Source of the DNA: an uncultured Caulobacter sp.
Lineage (GTDB): Bacteria > Pseudomonadota > Alphaproteobacteria > Caulobacterales > Caulobacteraceae
Length of the DNA: 45,005 nt
Reading direction: 5' to 3'
NCBI GenBank assembly: GCA_937991555.1
Contig: CALKHU010000061.1
Coordinates: 1 to 45,005, forward strand
The notes beneath the pieces are model-generated. The model did no database searches and was not told the DNA's origin. It worked only from the letters and a program-made list of their open reading frames with translations. Position numbers and translations under genes: made by a program. Positions 30,574-38,458 of the stretch are shown piece after piece (the first letter of the stretch is position 1; the number at the start of each line of letters is the position of its first letter).

Positions 30574-32424
30574 ATGCAACAGAACGAAACCCGCAACACG
30601 TTGGCGTTCGTCGTCATCGCCGTGCTGCTGCTCACCGCCTACCAGTTCTTCGTGCTGGAGCCCGCCAACCGCAAGCGGATGGCCGAGCAGAAGGCCAGGG
30701 CCGTGGCGGAGAAGACGATTGCGGCCCCGGGCACGCCCGCCGCGCCGAAAATCGTCTCGCGCCAGGAGGCCGTCGCGGCCAGCGCGCGGATCCCGGTCGA
30801 CACGCCAACGGTGAAGGGCTCGATCCGCCTGCAGGGCGCTCGCCTCGACGACCTCTACCTCAAGGGCTACCGCGAGACGCTCGCCAAGGACGCTCCGATG
30901 GTCGAGCTGCTGCGGCCGGCCGGCGCGGCGAACGCCTTCTTCGCCGACATCGGCTGGCAGGCGGCCAACATCCAGGGGCTGCCGGGCGACCAGACCGTCT
31001 GGACCCTCAGCAAGGGCGACGTGCTGTCGCCGGGCAAGCCGGTCGAGCTGACCTATGCGGCCCCGTCGGGCCTGACCTTCGTCCGCAGGATCTCGGTCGA
31101 CGACCGCTTCATGTTCACCGTCACCGACACGGTGACCAACGCCGGTGGCGCGCCGGTGGCCATCGCCCCCTACGCGACCATCCTCCGCAACGGCCTCGCC
31201 CCGCACCACGGCCGCGGCCAGAACGTCCACGAAGGCGCGGTCGGCATCCTGTCGGACGACGGCAAGGGTCGCGAGCTGCGCCTGCTGAAGTTCAAGCCCT
31301 GGCTCAAGAAGGGCAAGGAGGCCGAGGAACGCGCCGCCAACCCGGCCGAAGGCGCCCAGCGCATCGCCGCCAGCTACGCCTCCGACGGCGGCTGGCTCGG
31401 CATCACCGACATGTACTGGCTGGCCGCCGTGGTGCCGGACCAGGCCGAGAAGATCACCGCCCAGTTCGCCACCCCGCGCAGCGGCGACGTCGACGCCTAC
31501 AAGGCCTCGTACGTCGGCAGCCTGCACACCGTGGCGCCGGGGGCGACGATCAGCGAGACCACCCGCGTCTACGCCGGCGCCAAGGTCGCCCAGGACCTGC
31601 AGGCCTACGAGAAGGGCGAGCGCGGCGGCGAGCCGATCCCCGACCTCGACAAGGCCGTCGACTGGGGGATGCTGTGGTTCCTGACCCGTCCGTTCTTCGC
31701 CGGCCTGGAGTTCATCTTCGGCCTGGTCGGCAACTTCGGCGTCGCCATCCTGGTCGTGACCCTCATCGTGCGCGTCCTGCTCTTCCCGCTGGCGCAGAAG
31801 AGCTACGAGTCCATGACCCGGATGAAGAAGCTCCAGAAGCCGATGGAGGAGATCCGGGCCCGCTACAAGGACGACCCGGCCAAGATGCAGCAGGAGACCA
31901 TGGCCCTCTACCAGAGGGAGAAGGTCAACCCGGTCGCCGGCTGCCTGCCGATCCTGCTGCAGATCCCGATCTTCCTGGCCTTCTACAAGGTGCTGTCGGT
32001 GACCATCGAGATGCGTCACGCGCCCTTCTACGGCTACATCAAGGACCTCTCGGCGCCCGATCCGCACACGATCCTGAACCTGTTCGGCCTGATTCCCTGG
32101 GACGTCGCCTCGACCCCGATCCTCGGCGGCGTGCCGGCCCTCGTGCACCTCGGCTTCCTGCCGCTGCTCTACGGCTTCACCATGTGGCTGACGACGGCGA
32201 TGAACCCGCCGGCGCCCGATCCCATGCAACAGCGGATCTTCCAGCTGATGCCGATCATCTTCACCTTCGTGATGGCCGGCTTCCCGGCGGGCCTGCTGCT
32301 GTACTGGACCTTCTCGAACGTCTTCTCGATTTTCCAGCAGTACGTGAACATGCGGAAGTTCGGCGTCGACAACCCGATCGACGACTTCCTCGCGAAGATC
32401 CGCGGCGAAGCGAAGGCGACCTGA
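30574..32424 (+). CDS. yidC: Membrane protein insertase YidC
   Basis: A 616-residue inner-membrane insertase/foldase working alone or with SecYEG. An N-terminal helix (TLAFVVIAVLLLTAYQFFVL) is followed by an Ala/Lys-rich linker and a large periplasmic beta-sandwich domain (residues ~75-355), then the conserved core with five helices in total: FFAGLEFIFGLVGNFGVAI, GCLPILLQIPIFLAFYKVL and FQLMPIIFTFVMAGFPAGL. The conserved Arg of the hydrophilic groove is in LIVRVLLFPLAQKSYESM. The stop is followed by one base and then the engB ATG. Confidence 0.97.
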   Translation: MQQNETRNTLAFVVIAVLLLTAYQFFVLEPANRKRMAEQKARAVAEKTIAAPGTPAAPKIVSRQEAVAASARIPVDTPTVKGSIRLQGARLDDLYLKGYRETLAKDAPMVELLRPAGAANAFFADIGWQAANIQGLPGDQTVWTLSKGDVLSPGKPVELTYAAPSGLTFVRRISVDDRFMFTVTDTVTNAGGAPVAIAPYATILRNGLAPHHGRGQNVHEGAVGILSDDGKGRELRLLKFKPWLKKGKEAEERAANPAEGAQRIAASYASDGGWLGITDMYWLAAVVPDQAEKITAQFATPRSGDVDAYKASYVGSLHTVAPGATISETTRVYAGAKVAQDLQAYEKGERGGEPIPDLDKAVDWGMLWFLTRPFFAGLEFIFGLVGNFGVAILVVTLIVRVLLFPLAQKSYESMTRMKKLQKPMEEIRARYKDDPAKMQQETMALYQREKVNPVAGCLPILLQIPIFLAFYKVLSVTIEMRHAPFYGYIKDLSAPDPHTILNLFGLIPWDVASTPILGGVPALVHLGFLPLLYGFTMWLTTAMNPPAPDPMQQRIFQLMPIIFTFVMAGFPAGLLLYWTFSNVFSIFQQYVNMRKFGVDNPIDDFLAKIRGEAKAT

Positions 32425-32425
32425 G

Positions 32426-33070
32426 ATGTCCGCGGCCTCCGTCTTCGACGACGACGAGATCGAGGCCGCGCGCGTCCTCTTCGCCCATCCCGTCGCCTTC
32501 TTGATGGGGGCGGTGAAGATGGACGGACTGCCGCCGGACGACCTGCCGGAGGTGGCCTTCGCCGGCCGCTCGAACGTCGGCAAGTCGAGCCTGATCAACG
32601 CCCTCGTCGGCCAGAAGTACCTGGCGCGGGCCTCGAACGAGCCGGGCCGCACGCGGGAGATCAACTTCTTCAACCTCGATGACCGGCTGCGGCTCGTCGA
32701 CCTCCCGGGCTACGGCTTCGCCCGGGTCTCGCGCAGCCTCGCCGACAAGTTCCAGGACCTGGGCCGCGCCTACCTGCGGGGGCGTCCGAACCTCAAGCGC
32801 GTCTATGTGCTGATCGACGCCCGCCACGGGCTGAAGGACGTCGACAAGGAGGCGCTCGACGCCCTCGACGTCGCGGCGGTGAGCTACCAGATCGTGCTGA
32901 CCAAGGCCGACAAGCTGAAACCGGCCGAGGTCGAGGCCGTGACCGCGAAGACGGCGGAGGCGATCCGCAAGCGGCCGGCGTCGTTCCCGCGGGTGCTGGC
33001 CACCTCGTCCGAGAAGGGCCTCGGCATCCCCACCCTCCGCGCCGAGATCAAGGCGGCCTGCGAGGCCTGA
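32426..33070 (+). CDS. engB: Ribosome biogenesis GTPase EngB (YihA/YsxC)
   Basis: A 214-residue GTPase needed for late 50S assembly and cell division in many bacteria. G1 is GRSNVGKSSLINAL, G2 near NEPGRTREINFF, G3 DLPGYGFA, G4 LTKADKLK, G5 ATSSEKGLG. The N-terminal ~25 residues are acidic (SVFDDDEIEAARVLF). It starts one base after yidC, so it is translationally coupled. In many alphaproteobacteria argB follows; here an unrelated amidohydrolase is next. Confidence 0.96.
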   Translation: MSAASVFDDDEIEAARVLFAHPVAFLMGAVKMDGLPPDDLPEVAFAGRSNVGKSSLINALVGQKYLARASNEPGRTREINFFNLDDRLRLVDLPGYGFARVSRSLADKFQDLGRAYLRGRPNLKRVYVLIDARHGLKDVDKEALDALDVAAVSYQIVLTKADKLKPAEVEAVTAKTAEAIRKRPASFPRVLATSSEKGLGIPTLRAEIKAACEA

Positions 33071-33082
33071 TCCGATCATCCT

Positions 33083-33102
33083 CTCCCCAGCGGGCCGGGG
33101 AG
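33083..33102 (+). terminator. Possible terminator hairpin after engB
   Basis: CTCCCC (33083-33088) pairs with GGGGAG (33097-33102) across an 8-nt loop, 13 bp after the engB stop. There is no clear U tract. This type of CCTCTCCCC...GGGGAG hairpin is frequent between genes in alphaproteobacteria (from memory). Confidence 0.4.
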
Positions 33103-33136
33103 CAACTACTGTGCGGTTCGTTTCCGGGGGATCCTC

Positions 33137-34405
33137 ATGCGCGCCATCGCCGTCATCGCACTCGCTTTTTCGCTGATCGCCGGCGCCGCCGGGGCGAAGA
33201 CCGTCGCGGTCTCGGCCGAGCGCCTGCTCGACGTCGCCACCGGCCGCTACGTCGACCGTCCGGTCGTGGTGATCACCGACGGCCGGATCGTCAGCGTCGG
33301 ACCGCTGGCGGCGACCACCCTGCCGGAAGGCGTGGAGGTGATCGACCTGCCGGGCCAGACCCTGCTGCCCGGCCTGATCGACATGCATGTGCACCTGACG
33401 TCGAGCCCCCTCTACGGCGGCTACTCGGGCCTGCGTTTCACCGACAGCTTCTGGACCGCGATCGGCGTCGCCCACGCCCGGGCCACGCTCGAGGCCGGGT
33501 TCACGACGGTGCGCAATGTCGGCTCGGACGAGTATGGCGACGTCGGGCTCGCCCAGGCGATCGAGGAGAGCTTCATCGCCGGACCCCGCATCGTGCCGGC
33601 GACCTACAGCATCGGGGCGACGGGCGGTCACTGCGACAGCACCTACCTGCCGCCCTCGGCCAACGCGGTCTCGCCGGCCGTCGCCGACGGTCCGGAGGAA
33701 GGCCGCAAGATGGTGCGCAAGCTGCACAAGTACGGCGCGCGGGTGATCAAGATCTGCGCCACCGGCGGCGTCTTCTCGAACGACGGCGTCGGCGTGCAGC
33801 AGATGAGCGTCGAGGAGATCCGCGCCATCGTGGAGGAGGCCCACATGATGGGCCTGAAGGTCGCCGCCCACGCCCACGGTCCGGAAGGCATCCGCGCCGC
33901 CATCGCCGGCGGGGTCGACACCATCGAGCACGCCAGCCTCGTCGACGACGAAGGCATCCGCGCCGCCGTCAAGGCCGGGGCCTGGTTCGGCATGGACATC
34001 TACAACACCGACTATACCCAGTCCGAAGGCCGCAAGAACGGCGTCCGCGAGAGCGAGATCGCCAAGGACGCCGCCATCGGCGAGGCCCAGCGGCAGAACT
34101 TCTGCAAGGCGGTGAAGGCCGGGGTGAAGCAGGTGTTCTCGTCCGACGCCGGCATCTACCCCCACGGCTGGAACGCCCGCCAGTTCGCGGTGATGGTCCG
34201 CTACTGCGCCACGCCGCTGCAGGCGATCCAGGCCGCCACCGTCAACGCCGCCGAGGCGCTCGGCCAGGCGGGCGAGGTCGGCCAGGTCGCGCCCGGCCGC
34301 TGGGGCGACCTGATCGCGGTCAGGGGCGATCCGCTCGCCGATGTGACGGTTCTGGAGCGCGTCACCTTCGTGATGAAGGGCGGCGAGGTGGTGGTGAAGA
34401 AGTAG
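33137..34405 (+). CDS. Secreted amidohydrolase (metal-dependent hydrolase family)
   Basis: A 422-residue exported member of the amidohydrolase superfamily. A signal peptide covers about residues 1-21 (AFSLIAGAAGA). Metal ligands are DMHVHL, the likely carboxylated Lys in RVIKICATGG, the His of VAAHAHG and IEHASLVDDEG, and the Asp of FSSDAGIYPHG. This resembles the subgroup that includes Xaa-Arg/Lys dipeptidases of Caulobacter (Cc2672/Cc3125 type), so a periplasmic dipeptidase is the best guess; the substrate is not shown by sequence. It stands alone between two hairpins. Confidence 0.88.
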   Translation: MRAIAVIALAFSLIAGAAGAKTVAVSAERLLDVATGRYVDRPVVVITDGRIVSVGPLAATTLPEGVEVIDLPGQTLLPGLIDMHVHLTSSPLYGGYSGLRFTDSFWTAIGVAHARATLEAGFTTVRNVGSDEYGDVGLAQAIEESFIAGPRIVPATYSIGATGGHCDSTYLPPSANAVSPAVADGPEEGRKMVRKLHKYGARVIKICATGGVFSNDGVGVQQMSVEEIRAIVEEAHMMGLKVAAHAHGPEGIRAAIAGGVDTIEHASLVDDEGIRAAVKAGAWFGMDIYNTDYTQSEGRKNGVRESEIAKDAAIGEAQRQNFCKAVKAGVKQVFSSDAGIYPHGWNARQFAVMVRYCATPLQAIQAATVNAAEALGQAGEVGQVAPGRWGDLIAVRGDPLADVTVLERVTFVMKGGEVVVKK

Positions 34406-34424
34406 GCGGACCCCCGGTTCGCCT
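34404..34424 (+). terminator. Possible terminator hairpin after the amidohydrolase
   Basis: AGGCGGA (34404-34410) pairs with TTCGCCT (34418-34424) with one G-U pair, overlapping the stop codon. AAACG follows instead of a U tract, so terminator activity is uncertain. Confidence 0.35.
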
Positions 34425-34491
34425 AAACGCTCCCGCAAGGGTTGGGGTCTAGGGTCCTTTCCCGCGCAACGCCCCGGGGAGCAGGCAAGCC

Positions 34492-35580
34492 GTGAAGATC
34501 GACGTCGTCAGGCCATGGGAGCTGAGCGCGTCCGCCGTGGACCGGTGGGTCGCGCTGCAGGCCGCCGACCCGGCGCTGGAGACTCCGTTCCTGTCGCCGC
34601 ACTGGGCGCGGGCCGTGGCGCGCGCGCAGGGCCCGGCGTCGGGCGAACGTGGCGTCCGCGTCGCCGTGCTGAACGGGCTGGACGACCCGAAGGGCTTTCT
34701 CGCCGCCCGCGTGGGCCCCTTCACCGCCATGCCGGCCGGCGCGCCGATGTGCGATTACCAGGGCCTCGTCGCCGAGCCCGGCCTGGCCTTCGATCCGCGG
34801 GAACTCGTCCATGCCCTCGGCGTCGGCCGTCTCGACTTCTGCCACATGCTGGAGGGCCAGGCGGCCTTCGCGTCGCATGTGAAGGGCCGCCAGCGCTCCC
34901 GGATCATCGACGTCTCGGGCGGCTACGCCGCCTACGAAGCCGGACGCCGCGCCGCCGGAGTGTCGGCCCTCAAGGACATCGACAAGAAGCGCCGCAAGAT
35001 CGAACGCGAGGTCGGTCCGGTGACCTTCACCGCCTTCTCGCGCAGCAGGAGCGACTTCGACCAGCTGGTCGAATGGAAGCGGAAGGCCTGGCGCGACTCC
35101 GGCCAGACCGACCTGTTCGCCGCCGGCTGGCCGCTGCGCCTCGTGCGCCAGCTGTTCGGCAGCCGCGATCCCGACTTCGGCGGGGTGCTGTTCACACTCC
35201 ATGTCGGCGAGCGCCTGGCCGCGGCCCAGCTGGACATCCGCGGCGGCGCCACGGTGCACAGCTGGATCATCGGCCACGACAGCGCCTTCGACCGCTATTC
35301 GCCCGGCATGATGCTGTTCCAGGACATCCTGCGCTGGATGGACACCGCGCCCTACAGTCGGCTCGACCTCGGCGCCGGCGACTACCGCTTCAAGCGCGAG
35401 CTGGCCAACGCCGAGGTCGAGGTCGGCCACGGCTTCGTCGGAGGCCTGACGGCGGCGGCGATGATGCGGGAGGCCGCCTACGGCCTCCGCCGGGTGGCCG
35501 AGTCCCTGCCGCTGGGCCAGTTCTCCGAGCTGCCGGGCAAGGCCATGCGGCGTCTGGACCTGCTAAGGGGTTTGCGCTGA
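34492..35580 (+). CDS. GNAT / CelD-BcsL-type acyltransferase
   Basis: A 362-residue soluble protein with the CelD/FemAB-like acetyltransferase fold. Segment FLSPHWARAVARAQ is the family N-terminal motif; DIDKKRRKIEREVGPVTFTA and FDQLVEWKRKAWRDSGQ precede the GNAT core VLFTLHVGERLAAAQLDI, with SPGMMLFQDILRWM and YSRLDLGAGDYRFKRE. Such proteins modify polysaccharides; HfsK of the Caulobacter holdfast belongs to this type, so a holdfast or capsule role is possible but unproven. The start is GTG with GGGGAGCA upstream. ilvA follows after 29 bp. Confidence 0.85.
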   Translation: MKIDVVRPWELSASAVDRWVALQAADPALETPFLSPHWARAVARAQGPASGERGVRVAVLNGLDDPKGFLAARVGPFTAMPAGAPMCDYQGLVAEPGLAFDPRELVHALGVGRLDFCHMLEGQAAFASHVKGRQRSRIIDVSGGYAAYEAGRRAAGVSALKDIDKKRRKIEREVGPVTFTAFSRSRSDFDQLVEWKRKAWRDSGQTDLFAAGWPLRLVRQLFGSRDPDFGGVLFTLHVGERLAAAQLDIRGGATVHSWIIGHDSAFDRYSPGMMLFQDILRWMDTAPYSRLDLGAGDYRFKRELANAEVEVGHGFVGGLTAAAMMREAAYGLRRVAESLPLGQFSELPGKAMRRLDLLRGLR

Positions 35581-35609
35581 GCCGAAAGGCCCCTTAAGCG
35601 TCTGCGGCG

Positions 35610-36812
35610 ATGACCCTGACCCTCGACGACATCAAGGCGGCCGCCGGACGGCTGGCCGGCCACGTGGAGCGCACGCCGCTGCGCCATTCCCGCACGCTTT
35701 CGGAGATCACCGGGGCGGAGGTCTGGGTCAAGTTCGAGAACCTGCAGTTCACCGCCGCCTACAAGGAGCGCGGCGCGCTCAACAAGCTGCTCCTCATGAG
35801 CGAGGAGGAGCGCGCGCGGGGCGTCATCGCGGCCAGCGCCGGCAACCACGCCCAGGGTCTGGCCTACCACGGCGCCCGCCTCGGCGTGCCGGTCACCATC
35901 GTCATGCCCAAGGGCACGCCGTTCGTGAAGGTCCAGCACACCCAGGCCCACGGCGCCAATGTGGTCATCCACGGCGAGACCTACGACGACGCCGCCGCCC
36001 ACGCCCAGAAGCTGCGCGAGGAGCGCGGCCTGACCTTCGTCCATCCTTTCGACGATCTCGACGTCATGGCCGGACAGGGCACCATCGCGCTGGAGATGCT
36101 CGAGGACATGCCCGATCTCGAGGTCCTGCCGGTGCCGATCGGCGGCGGCGGCCTGATCAGCGGCGTGGCCACGGCCGCGAAGGCGCTGAAGCCCGATATC
36201 CGGGTCGTCGGGTGCGAGCCGGCGATGTTCCCGTCCTTCACCGCCCGGATGCGCGGCATGAACGCCGAGGCGGGCGGCCAGACCATCGCCGAGGGCATCG
36301 CGGTCAAGGTGGTCGGAACCAACACCTACGCCATCGCCCGGCCGCTGATCGACGACGTGCTGCTGCTCGAGGAGCCGTTCTTCGAGCGCGCCATCGCCCT
36401 TTACTGCAATGTCGAGAAGACCATCGCCGAGGGCGCGGGCGCCGCGTCCCTCGCCGCCCTGCTGGCCTACCCGGAGCGCTTCCGGGGCAAGAAGTGCGGC
36501 CTGATCCTGTGCGGCGGCAACATCGACACCCGCCTGCTGGCCAGCGTGCTGACCCGCGAACTGGTCCGCGCCCAGCGGCTGGTTTCCCTGCGCATCATCG
36601 GCGACGACCGCCCGGGCCTGCTGGCCACGGTCAGCCGGGTGATCGGCGAGATGGGCGGCAACATCATCGAGGTCGCCCACAACCGCCTCGCCCTGGACGT
36701 GCCGGCCAAGGGCGCGGAATTCGACATCATGATCGAGACCCGCGACGCCCAGCACACCCAGGACATCATGGACGAACTGCGCCGCTGCGGTTATCCGCCG
36801 CGCGCGGTCTGA
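35610..36812 (+). CDS. ilvA: Threonine ammonia-lyase with C-terminal ACT domain
   Basis: A 400-residue PLP enzyme converting threonine to 2-oxobutanoate, the first step to isoleucine. The PLP Lys is in FTAAYKERGALNKL; SAGNHAQGLAYHG and the PLP-phosphate loop PIGGGGLISG are clear; the residue after GLILCGG-N is family-like. A single ACT domain (residues ~325-400, LRIIGDDRPGLLATVSRVI ... IEVAHNRLAL) is at the C terminus. This matches the shorter form found in alphaproteobacteria, between TdcB and IlvA; feedback by amino acids through the ACT domain is likely. FKBP follows after 13 bp. Confidence 0.92.
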   Translation: MTLTLDDIKAAAGRLAGHVERTPLRHSRTLSEITGAEVWVKFENLQFTAAYKERGALNKLLLMSEEERARGVIAASAGNHAQGLAYHGARLGVPVTIVMPKGTPFVKVQHTQAHGANVVIHGETYDDAAAHAQKLREERGLTFVHPFDDLDVMAGQGTIALEMLEDMPDLEVLPVPIGGGGLISGVATAAKALKPDIRVVGCEPAMFPSFTARMRGMNAEAGGQTIAEGIAVKVVGTNTYAIARPLIDDVLLLEEPFFERAIALYCNVEKTIAEGAGAASLAALLAYPERFRGKKCGLILCGGNIDTRLLASVLTRELVRAQRLVSLRIIGDDRPGLLATVSRVIGEMGGNIIEVAHNRLALDVPAKGAEFDIMIETRDAQHTQDIMDELRRCGYPPRAV

Positions 36813-36825
36813 TCAGGAACCTCCC

Positions 36826-37323
36826 ATGCTTCGTCGCACCCTTCTCGTCGGCCTCGCCGGCCTGGCCCTCGCCGCCTGCCAGAAGAAGGCCGATCCCGCC
36901 CTGCTTGAGGCCAACGCGGCCAACGCCAGGGCGTTCATGGAGAAGACGGCCAGGGAGCCGGGCGTCCTGAAGCTGCCCTCCGGCGTGCTGTACAAGGTCG
37001 AGCGCAGCGGCCCGACGACCGGCCGCTCCCCGGGTCCGCGCGACGACGTGAAGGTCCACTACGAAGGCAAGCTGGTTTCGGGCGAGGTCTTCGACAGCTC
37101 CTACGAGCGGGGCTCCCCGGCGGTGATGAACCTCGCCGGCCTGATCCCGGCCTGGCAGGAAGCCCTGGTGAAGATGAAGCCGGGCGACAGCTGGATCCTC
37201 TACGTCCCGCCCGAACTCGGCTACGGCGAGACCGGCGCCGGCCCGATCCCGCCCAACAGCGTCCTGATCTTCAAGATCGAGCTGATCGACAGCCTGTCCA
37301 CCGGCGGTCCGGCCCTGGGGTAG
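36826..37323 (+). CDS. FKBP-type peptidyl-prolyl isomerase lipoprotein
   Basis: A 165-residue periplasmic prolyl isomerase anchored by lipid. Lipobox LAAC (Cys18). Residues ~25-50 form a short helix (LEANAANARAFMEKTARE), then the FKBP domain: GVLYKVERSGPTTGRSPG, DDVKVHYEGKLVSGEVFDSSYERG, IPAWQEALVKMKPGDSWILYVPPELGYGE and LIFKIELIDS. It is the Mip/FklB type. It probably shares a transcript with ilvA although the functions are unrelated. It is convergent with purU. Confidence 0.92.
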   Translation: MLRRTLLVGLAGLALAACQKKADPALLEANAANARAFMEKTAREPGVLKLPSGVLYKVERSGPTTGRSPGPRDDVKVHYEGKLVSGEVFDSSYERGSPAVMNLAGLIPAWQEALVKMKPGDSWILYVPPELGYGETGAGPIPPNSVLIFKIELIDSLSTGGPALG

Positions 37324-37361
37324 GGGCCGGGCGATCCTCTCCGGAGGGAGAAGGCGCGGGC

Positions 37362-38219
37362 CTAATCGGTGAACACCACCGTCTTGCGGCCGTTCAGCAG
37401 CACGCGGTCCTCCAGCGCCCAGCGCAGGGCGCGGGCGAGGACGCGGCGTTCGATGTCGCGGCCCTTGCGGACCAGGTCTTCGGGCGTGTCGCGGTGGCTG
37501 ATGCGCTCGACGTCCTGCTCGATGATCGGGCCCTCGTCGAGGTCGGCGGTGACATAGTGGGCGCTGGCCCCGATCACCTTCACCCCCCGCGCATGCGCCT
37601 GGTGATAGGGCTTGGCGCCCTTGAAGCCCGGCAGGAACGAGTGGTGGATGTTGATGCAGCGGCCTTCCAGCTTGGCCGCCAGGCCGTCGGACAGGATCTG
37701 CATGTAGCGGGCGAGCACGACCAGGTCGGCGCCGGTGTCGCGCACCAGCTTCCAGATCTCCGCCTCCTGCTCCAGCTTGGTGTCCTTGGTCACCGGCAGG
37801 TGGTGGAAGGGCAGGTCGCCCAGGTCGACGTTGCGATAGGTCTCGCGCGGGTGGTTCGAGATCACCCCGGCGATGTCCATGTCCAGCTCGCCGATCCGCC
37901 AGCGGTACAGCAGGTCGGCAAGGCAGTGGTCCGACAGGCTGGCCAGGATCATCACCTTCTTGCGCACGGCGGGGTCGCGCAGGCTCCAGCGCATCGCGTA
38001 GGTCGCCGCCACCGCCTCGAACTCGCCGCGCAGCTGGTCGGCCGTGTGGCCGTCCGGCGCGAACACCACCCGCATGAAGAAGGCGCCGGTCTCGGCGTCG
38101 TCATACTGCTGGGCGTCGAGGATGTTGCAGTCCCGCTCGGCCAGGAAGGCGGACACGGCCGCGACGATGCCGCGGCGGTCGGGACAGGACAGGGTAAGGA
38201 TGAGGCCTTTGGTCGACAT
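37362..38219 (-). CDS. purU: Formyltetrahydrofolate deformylase
   Basis: A 285-residue enzyme that hydrolyses 10-formyl-THF to formate and THF, balancing one-carbon pools. An ACT domain is at the N terminus (ILTLSCPDRRGIVAAVSAFLAERDCNI), followed by the formyltransferase domain with VISNHPRE, the catalytic NIHHSFLPGFKGAKPYHQAHARG and SAHYVTADLDEGPIIEQDVERI. Length is typical. It is transcribed away from argE; the shared 239-bp region holds copy B of the 102-bp element. Confidence 0.96.
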   Translation of the reverse strand: MSTKGLILTLSCPDRRGIVAAVSAFLAERDCNILDAQQYDDAETGAFFMRVVFAPDGHTADQLRGEFEAVAATYAMRWSLRDPAVRKKVMILASLSDHCLADLLYRWRIGELDMDIAGVISNHPRETYRNVDLGDLPFHHLPVTKDTKLEQEAEIWKLVRDTGADLVVLARYMQILSDGLAAKLEGRCINIHHSFLPGFKGAKPYHQAHARGVKVIGASAHYVTADLDEGPIIEQDVERISHRDTPEDLVRKGRDIERRVLARALRWALEDRVLLNGRKTVVFTD

Positions 38220-38319
38220 GAGGCGTCGGCTTTAGGGCGCGAGCCCGTTTGGGGCAAGGGTTTGCGCGCAACAGTCGCCCAGTTCGCGCCGCAGGGCATG
38301 TTTTCGCGCCGCGGCGGTC

Positions 38320-38421
38320 GATCGGGGACTGCTTGGCGAAGCATAGCTGTCCCCTCGACGCCGTCTGACGCTGTCGAGGGGACAGGAAGCGCGTCCCTGC
38401 GGGCCGCTTCATCCAGTCCCC
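38320..38421. repeat. 102-bp three-armed intergenic element, copy B
   Basis: The better-paired copy. Ends GGGGACTG/CAGTCCCC are a perfect 8-bp inverted repeat. Arm 1 is TGCTT-GGCG-AAGCA. Arm 2 has perfect 13-bp CTGTCCCCTCGAC/GTCGAGGGGACAG, capped by CGT-CTG-ACG. Arm 3 is GAAGCG/CGCTTC with an inner CCC-TGC-GGG. Here the element lies between the divergent purU and argE, not between convergent genes as copy A does. Confidence 0.85.
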
Positions 38422-38431
38422 GGTTGGCGTG

Positions 38432-38455
38432 ATCTGTCTTCGCTCGTAGACAGAT
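38432..38455. promoter_or_regulatory. Palindrome directly upstream of argE
   Basis: ATCTGTC (38432-38438) and GACAGAT (38449-38455), 10 bases apart, ending 3 nt before the argE ATG. No Shine-Dalgarno sequence is visible outside it. It could be an operator, or a hairpin that hides the start codon. A GANTC site (GATTC, 38453-38457) overlaps its right end. Confidence 0.5.
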
Positions 38456-38458
38456 TCC

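Noticed and set aside
30562..32673. A 703-codon open frame antisense to yidC
   Set aside because: High GC content leaves long open frames opposite real genes. yidC has clear domains; the antisense product is a His/Arg/Gln-rich string without family resemblance.
32261..34438. A 725-codon antisense frame across engB and the amidohydrolase
   Set aside because: Same GC artefact. Both sense genes are well supported.
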